Shown here: positions 63,877 through 64,000 of the stretch, in pieces
How the letters are laid out: every line of letters starts with the position of its first letter
Numbering within the stretch: the stretch's first letter is position 1
Source: an uncultured Thalassotalea sp.
GTDB taxonomy: Bacteria; Pseudomonadota; Gammaproteobacteria; Enterobacterales; Alteromonadaceae
NCBI GenBank assembly: GCA_947492575.1
Contig: CANLNK010000002.1
Location: 345,304-409,303, forward strand
DNA: 64,000 bases
Direction of reading: 5' to 3'
The notes under the pieces: generated by a model
The model's database searches: none
Seen by the model: the letters and a program-made list of their open reading frames with translations, nothing else
Told to the model about the DNA's origin: nothing
Program-made: the position numbers and the translations under genes

Positions 63877-64000
63877 CTACGCTTCTTGTGCTGGCTCACC
63901 GATTTTGTCTTGGGTACGTAACTCAAAGTCACTTGCATCGTGACGTTCATGAAGCTGTTCTTCAGGTTCCCCCCAGCCACGGTTTACCATTTTTCCTCGC
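63877..64000 (-). CDS. C-terminal end of an unidentified protein (cut by window edge)
   Basis: An open minus-strand frame enters from the right edge and ends with TAG at 63877-63879. The visible residues include VNRGWGEPEEQLHERHDASD and end KIGEPAQEA. The tail is polar and charged. It is convergent with the fructokinase. Product not recognised from so little sequence. Confidence 0.6.
   Translation of the reverse strand, partial: RGKMVNRGWGEPEEQLHERHDASDFELRTQDKIGEPAQEA

Overview
The window looks like chromosome of a marine gammaproteobacterium of the Alteromonadales, most likely near Colwelliaceae/Thalassotalea. The grounds are AT-rich base composition, a conserved trmB / yggL / mutY / yggX block, three TonB-dependent receptors, three c-di-GMP proteins, a PEP-CTERM protein and Colwellia-like regulators. 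This placement is an inference; no 16S gene is present.

Layout. 1-1.4 kb: 3' part of a sensor histidine kinase. 1.7-5.4 kb: a tight c-type cytochrome cluster (cytochrome c4, MauG/CcpA-type di-heme peroxidase, and a parallel beta-helix protein fused to a cytochrome c), with a membrane AraC regulator and a TonB receptor upstream. 10-13.5 kb: alkylation repair (Ada-AlkA fusion, Ogt) and an Old Yellow Enzyme homologue, ending at a nine-copy heptamer repeat. 13.5-17 kb: a secreted peptidoglycan-binding-like protein, a PEP-CTERM choice-of-anchor-L protein, a TetR regulator. 17.2-22.3 kb: the trmB-yggL-mutY-yggX block, interrupted by an OmpK/Tsx-like porin beside a 286-bp MITE-like element and by a lone periplasmic binding protein. 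22.4-23.2 kb: a duplicated tRNA-Phe/tRNA-Thr array with a decayed tRNA-Phe between the copies.

24.9-30 kb holds the most interesting system: a coiled-coil protein, a membrane protein with a cytoplasmic roadblock/longin-like region and a periplasmic OmpA domain, a Ras/Rab-like small GTPase lacking the catalytic Gln, and a PAS-GGDEF-EAL protein. The arrangement suggests GTPase signalling tied to the cell wall and to c-di-GMP.

30-47 kb: a candidate small RNA, LysR and LacI regulators, a small two-gene unit, a YebC/YeeN homologue, a PhyH-type dioxygenase, a 7TM-EAL phosphodiesterase, a DJ-1/PfpI protein, and an orphan BetI regulator facing a TonB receptor, followed by a phosphodiesterase-type hydrolase and a PhoD-like phosphatase. 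A perfect 20-bp palindrome lies between betI and the receptor. 46-50 kb: a sugar MFS transporter and parC. 50.7-54 kb: an arsenate-detoxification operon (arsR, ArsJ-associated GAPDH, arsJ, VOC gene), with a CPBP protease gene upstream that is frameshifted at a run of ten A. 54.8-56.1 kb: a PepSY membrane protein and a second lone binding protein.

56.2-63.9 kb: a sucrose-use locus with LacI regulator, sucrose phosphorylase, MFS permease, TonB receptor and fructokinase. Two palindromic operators share the same 18-bp core. The inferred route is outer-membrane uptake of sucrose, import by the permease, phosphorolysis to glucose-1-phosphate plus fructose, and phosphorylation of the fructose.
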